Shown one piece after another: positions 6,864 through 10,000 of a stretch of DNA of 10,000 nucleotides (position 1 is the first letter of the stretch; the number at the start of each line of letters is the position of its first letter). The position numbers and the translations under genes were made by a program. Source of the stretch: Stramonita haemastoma (taxonomy: Eukaryota; Mollusca; Gastropoda; Neogastropoda; Muricidae); NCBI GenBank assembly GCA_030674155.1, contig CM060318.1:74101076-74111075 (forward strand), in the 5' to 3' direction. The notes under the pieces are model-generated. The model did not search any database and was not told the origin of the DNA. It saw only the letters and a program-made list of their open reading frames with translations.

Positions 6864-6986
6864 CAACACACCAACACTAGAAAAGCCTCTCAAAATAAAA
6901 GAAGGAAAGAAAACCCAGTTAAGCTAAAGCAATTAATTTCCCTAAAAACAGACAGACAAACCATTCACACAAGTCTATGCATCCCC

Positions 6987-7008
6987 GCCGCGCGCACACA
7001 CACAACAC
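6987..7008. repeat. CG/CA alternating patch in D3
   Basis: GCCGCGCGCACACACACAACAC: a GCC interruption before the CG run and a shorter CA extension than in D2. Confidence 0.6.
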
Positions 7009-7351
7009 TTCTGTACAACAGCACTGCTCGTGCACAGAAGAATGGTGTGTACTGCACACTACTCTCATAAAAACTCCTTAATTTTATGGAAAAGGTCCAA
7101 CATGTGGAATGACTTTTCACTGTGCATTCTTTTTCATTTCCACCATTCTTTGAGGAATCAATGGGCATTGCACTGAACTTGTCGGGCTGTCTCTTGGGCA
7201 AGTCTCATTTGCCAGAGCCCATCCATCCCTGTCACAGAGTGCATTACTTGATAGGTTTGTGTTTGTGTAACACATTAAGTTTATATAAATTACGAGATCT
7301 TAATCATGCATATTTGATCTTTTTTTGTTTTGTGTATTTTTTTCTTTCTTT

Positions 7352-7400
7352 CATCTGTCTGTCTGTATGTCTCTGTCTGTCTGTCTCCCTCTCTCCCCCT

Positions 7401-7464
<64 letters not shown>

Positions 7465-7470
7465 CTCTCT
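7352..7470. repeat. E4: (TCTG)n then long (CT)n tract
   Basis: TATGTCTC type with three GTCT units, CCCTCTCTCCCCCTCCCC and then about 65 bp of CT with one TTCT slip. Its CT part is the longest pure one among the E tracts. Confidence 0.9.
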
Positions 7471-7525
7471 GGGAACAGATGACATTTACAAAACTGCATA
7501 CACACAGGGACTGGATGTAAAAAAA

Positions 7526-7527
<2 letters not shown>
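7471..7527 (+). repeat. Link F4
   Basis: GGGAACAGATGACATTTAC and ACTGCATACACACAGGGACTGG, the GACATTTAC type shared with F1. Confidence 0.85.
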
Positions 7528-7578
<51 letters not shown>

Positions 7579-7593
7579 CACACACACCACACA
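7528..7593. repeat. (CA)n tract G4
   Basis: About 25 pure CA units, followed by a short TCACACACACCACACA tail before block A. Confidence 0.93.
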
Positions 7594-7806
7594 ATTGTAT
7601 TACATTAATGTAGATTGATTCCTCTGTAATTTAAGAAAAAGTTTTAGGGTCCACCCACCCAGCCCCCAGTTTTATTGCCCCAACTCCCCCTCCACCTCCA
7701 CCCTCTTTTGTGTCTCTCTGCCTGCCTTATAGTTTTGCCTTTATTTTGCTCTCTCTCTCTCTTCTGTGTCTCTCTGCCTGCTTATAGTTTTCCCTTTATT
7801 TTGCTT

Positions 7807-7888
<82 letters not shown>
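7807..7888. repeat. (CT)n tract C4
   Basis: After an early TTCT slip this is an essentially pure CT run of about 38 units, the cleanest of the C tracts. Confidence 0.93.
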
Positions 7889-7891
<3 letters not shown>

Positions 7892-7916
7892 TGTGTTACT
7901 GTAAAATAGCACAAGG
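7889..7916 (+). repeat. Inverted repeat opening core D4
   Basis: CCTTGTG at 7889-7895 and CACAAGG at 7910-7916. Confidence 0.75.
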
Positions 7917-8797
7917 TTTGAAAGGCAATATAAAAGGATACTTGTATATCATAAATAAAGCAAAGATTTTGCTTGTACATCAGAATTCAACAAGCATCCT
8001 TGAATGTCTGAATTATATTTCTTTTAGCCTTGCAAATCTGCACAAACTGAACACAAAAACATTTATCCATCTTCACAGCTGTCATTATTTCATACCTGTT
8101 GTGTAAACAACTAGCTGTATTAATTTTAAATTTAGAGGAAAAGGGGGGGAAATCCTGCCTTAAAACAAAACCTGGACACAAAAATCATTCACTTATATTA
8201 ATTACTAAAAGGCCATCAATTGTGTGTGTACATTCTGTATATCTGAAACATTATAAGAGTTCATTTTACACAAACATTGATATTTTTCATGTTGGCAAAT
8301 AACATTGAAACTGAAAACCAGGCAGATGTAGATCACCAACTAAATCACATTGAAAAAGTTATTGCTCATGAATATTCACATTTAAAATTTCGTTTTGGTT
8401 TATATTATGCATTTCATTTTTTTAAAAGCCAAAACAAACCAACAACAAGAAAACCACCTCCCCACTACCACTACAATCACAAAAGTTCTCACATTTATAC
8501 TTTTTTTTGCTGGAGGTTTGCTTGCAAGCGTAATGGCAGAATGAATAAAGGAGTGTGTAAAATACTGGTTATGATATCGCATTTCATGCAGAGAAGCCCG
8601 CTTTTTTTGTTTCTTTCTTTTCTCCCCAATGGTTGTTTAGATGACATGTAAAAAGAATCTTGCACGGTGGTTTAATGAATAGTATTGAAACTGAACTGAG
8701 TATTACTTACTTTTAGACGACCAAGTTCAAATATAACTTAAAAAATAAATGTAAGTTTAAAACGAAAAAAAACACCCAACAACCTGAGCAAGATCAA

Positions 8798-8818
8798 CCC
8801 CCCCCCCCTCCTCCCCAC
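8798..8818 (-). other. C-rich run in D4 (G-quadruplex candidate)
   Basis: A run of about eleven Cs then TCCTCCCCACC, as in the other cores. Confidence 0.5.
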
Positions 8819-8941
8819 CAACACACCAACAGCTAGAAAAGCCTCTCAAAATAAAAGAAGGAAAGAAAACCCAGTTAAGCTAAAGCAATTAATTTCCCTA
8901 AAAACAGACAGACAAACCATTCACACAAGTCTATGCATCCC

Positions 8942-8963
8942 CGCGCGCGCACAACACACACAC
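8942..8963. repeat. CG/CA alternating patch in D4
   Basis: CGCGCGCGCACAACACACACAC: CG run joined to CA with one AAC interruption. Confidence 0.6.
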
Positions 8964-9308
8964 TTCTGTACAACAGCACTGCTCGTGCACAGAAGAATGG
9001 TGTGTACTGCACACTACTCTCATAAAAACTCCTTAATTTTATGGAAAAGGTCCAACATGTGGAATGACTTTTCACTGTGCATTCTTTTTCATTTCCACCA
9101 TTCTTTGAGGAATCAATGGGCATTGCACTGAACTTGTCGGGCTGTCTCTTGGGCCAGTCTCATTTGCCAGAGCCCATCCATCCCTGTCACAGAGTGCATT
9201 ACTTGATAGGTTTGTGTTTGTGTAACACATTAATGTTTATATAAATTACGAGATCTTAATCATGCATATTTGATCTTTTTTTGTTTTGTGTATTTTTTTT
9301 CTTTCTTT

Positions 9309-9390
9309 CATCTGTCTGTCTGTATGTTTCTGTCTGTCTGTCTGTCTGTCTCCCTCTCTCCCCCTCCCCTCCTCTCTCTCTCTCCTCTCT
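9309..9390. repeat. E5: (TCTG)n then short (CT)n tract
   Basis: TATGTTTC type with the longer GTCT run, as in E2. The final CT run is short and contains a CCTCTCT slip just before link F5. Confidence 0.88.
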
Positions 9391-9445
9391 GGGAACAGAT
9401 GACCTTTACAAAACTGCATACACACGGGGACTGGATTTAAAAAAA

Positions 9446-9447
<2 letters not shown>
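9391..9447 (+). repeat. Link F5
   Basis: GACCTTTAC type as in F2, with GGATTTAAAA in place of GGATGTAAAA. Confidence 0.85.

Positions 9448-9517
<70 letters not shown>
9448..9517. repeat. (CA)n tract G5
   Basis: About 34 uninterrupted CA units. Among the full-unit tracts this is the longest. Confidence 0.95.
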
Positions 9518-9519
<2 letters not shown>

Positions 9520-9730
9520 TGTGATTACATTAATGTAGATTGATTCCTCTGTAATTTAAGAAAAAGTTTTAGGGTCCACCCACCCAGCCCCCAGTTTTAT
9601 TGCCCCAACTCCCCCTCCACCTCCACCCTCTTTTTGTGTCTCTCTGCCTGGCTCATAGTTTTGCCTTTATTTTGCCTCTCTCTCTCTTCTTGTGTCTCTC
9701 TGCCTGTCTTATAGTTTTCCCTTTATTTTG

Positions 9731-9733
<3 letters not shown>

Positions 9734-9803
<70 letters not shown>

Positions 9804-9813
9804 CTCTCTCTCC
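9734..9813. repeat. (CT)n tract C5
   Basis: A CT run with CCTCTC and TTCTC slips, similar in pattern to C2. Confidence 0.92.
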
Positions 9814-9841
9814 CCTTGTGTTACTGTAAAATAGCACAAGG
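9814..9841 (+). repeat. Inverted repeat opening core D5
   Basis: CCTTGTG at 9814-9820 and CACAAGG at 9835-9841. Confidence 0.75.
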
Positions 9842-10000
9842 TTTGAAAGGGAATATAAAAGGATACTTGTATATCGTAAATAAAGCACAGATTTTGTTGT
9901 ACATCAGAATTCAACAAGCATCCTTGAATGTCTGAATTATATTTCTTTTAGCCTTGCAAATCTGCACAAACTGAACACAAAAACATTTATCCATCTTCAC
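9815..10000 (+). repeat. Core D5, first 186 bp only
   Basis: Shares the GGGAAT, ATCGTAAAT and GCACAG set with D2. No differences from D2 were noticed over this short stretch. Confidence 0.88.

Larger units (their letters stand above)
5927..7351 (+). repeat. Core D3 (~1.43 kb)
   Basis: Its start has the intermediate variant set GGGAAT, ATCGTAAAT and GCAAAG. The body is almost the same as D2. Towards the 3' end it shares AAGCAATTAATTTCCC and CATCCCCG with D4. Several short losses relative to D2 (CACCAACAACC, CCAAGTCAAAT) lie in or beside short runs. Confidence 0.9.
5641..7593 (+). repeat. Unit U3: third full unit
   Basis: Length is 1953 bp. Block A (5641-5730) is shortened by many single-base deletions (AATGTGTTACATTAATG, CTGTATTTAG, TTTTAGGTCCCCCC), but blocks B, C, D, E and F and tract G4 then look normal. 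Confidence 0.93.
7890..9308 (+). repeat. Core D4 (~1.42 kb, mosaic)
   Basis: The first part carries D1-type variants: GGCAATATAAAAGG, TATATCATAAATAAAG and CTAGCTGTATTAATTTTAAA. From about 8198 onward it carries D2/D3-type variants: TTAATTACTAAAAGG, AACATTGAAACT, GGTTTGCTTGCAAG and GAACTTGTCGGGC. Private changes include ACCAGGCAGATG, TATTCACATTTAAAATTTCG, a GCCCGC deletion near 8598 (CACAAAG lost) and GGGCCAGTC. The 8277-8651 reading frame is not preserved in sister copies. Confidence 0.9.
7594..9517 (+). repeat. Unit U4: fourth full unit
   Basis: Length is 1924 bp, the shortest full unit. Block A is intact except for ATTGTATTAC in place of ATTGTGATTAC. The B elements carry CTTATAG, and the second has TTTTCCC. 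The core is mosaic (D1-like start, D2/D3-like body). Confidence 0.93.
9518..10000 (+). repeat. Unit U5: fifth unit, cut by the window end
   Basis: Block A, two B elements, tract C5 and the first 186 bp of core D5 are present. The first B element is of the U1 type (GGCTCATAG) while the second is of the U2 type (GTCTTATAGTTTTCCC), so block B itself is mosaic. The array continues past the right edge. Confidence 0.9.

Noticed and set aside
7122..7520. Plus-strand frame MHSFSFPPFFEESMG running into tract E4
   Set aside because: It overlaps the minus-strand frame in the same core, ends in CT-encoded Ser/Leu, and differs in its 3' part between copies.
7675..8106. 143-codon Ser/Leu-rich frame across tract C4 into core D4
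   Set aside because: The open length depends on CT tract length, and the part inside the core is not kept in frame in all sister units; low-complexity artefact.
1685..9517. rDNA or 5S/snRNA tandem gene cluster, suggested by the ~2-kb period
   Set aside because: No rRNA, 5S or snRNA sequence is recognisable in the core on either strand.
1237..10000. CRISPR array
   Set aside because: Units are about 1.95 kb with near-identical cores, not short repeats with unique spacers, and the sequence is eukaryotic in character.

Overview
This window looks like non-coding nuclear DNA of an animal. I see no credible protein-coding gene, tRNA, rRNA or CRISPR array. Reading frames are short, mostly low-complexity (His/Thr, Ser/Leu, Arg/Glu or Cys/Val runs read out of dinucleotide repeats), and break between otherwise near-identical copies. 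Long (CA)n, (CT)n and (TCTG)n tracts with AT-rich spacers suggest a metazoan; a marine mollusc is a plausible but unproven guess from composition.

Layout. Positions 1-1236 are a single-copy, AT-rich left flank holding a TG-rich microsatellite (743-850), a second TG/TC/GC-rich patch (887-960) and a small hairpin followed by AATAAA and an A10 run (972-1014). From 1237 to the right edge the window is a head-to-tail tandem array of a composite unit of about 1.95 kb: one short, internally deleted (or pre-insertion) unit (1311-1684, 374 bp), four full units (1685-3629, 3630-5640, 5641-7593, 7594-9517; 1945, 2011, 1953 and 1924 bp) and a partial fifth unit cut by the window end (9518-10000). The array therefore continues to the right.

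Each full unit has the same parts in the same order: block A (about 115 bp starting ATTGTGATTACATTAATG), block B (an element of about 56 bp usually present twice, GTCTCTCTGCCTG...TTTGCCTTTATTTTGC), a long (CT)n tract C, a core D of about 1.42-1.44 kb without long microsatellites, a (TCTG)n/(CT)n tract E, a conserved 53-57 bp link F (GGGAACAGATGAC...GGATGTAAAA), and a (CA)n tract G. Core D opens with a perfect 7-bp inverted repeat and carries a C-rich G-quadruplex/i-motif candidate and a CG/CA alternating patch that varies between copies.

The copies are not equally related. Core D1, at the array edge, is the most diverged. D2, D3 and D4 are nearly identical over most of their length, but the first roughly 240 bp of D4 carries D1-type variants. 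The blocks leading into D2 and D5 share several variants, as do those leading into D1 and D4, hinting at a three-unit higher-order period of about 5.9 kb. These are the marks of unequal exchange and gene conversion. Unit 3 also has a dense cluster of one-base deletions that could be real decay or uncorrected long-read error. No gene system is visible; the interest lies in the origin, edge and homogenisation of this microsatellite-bounded satellite.
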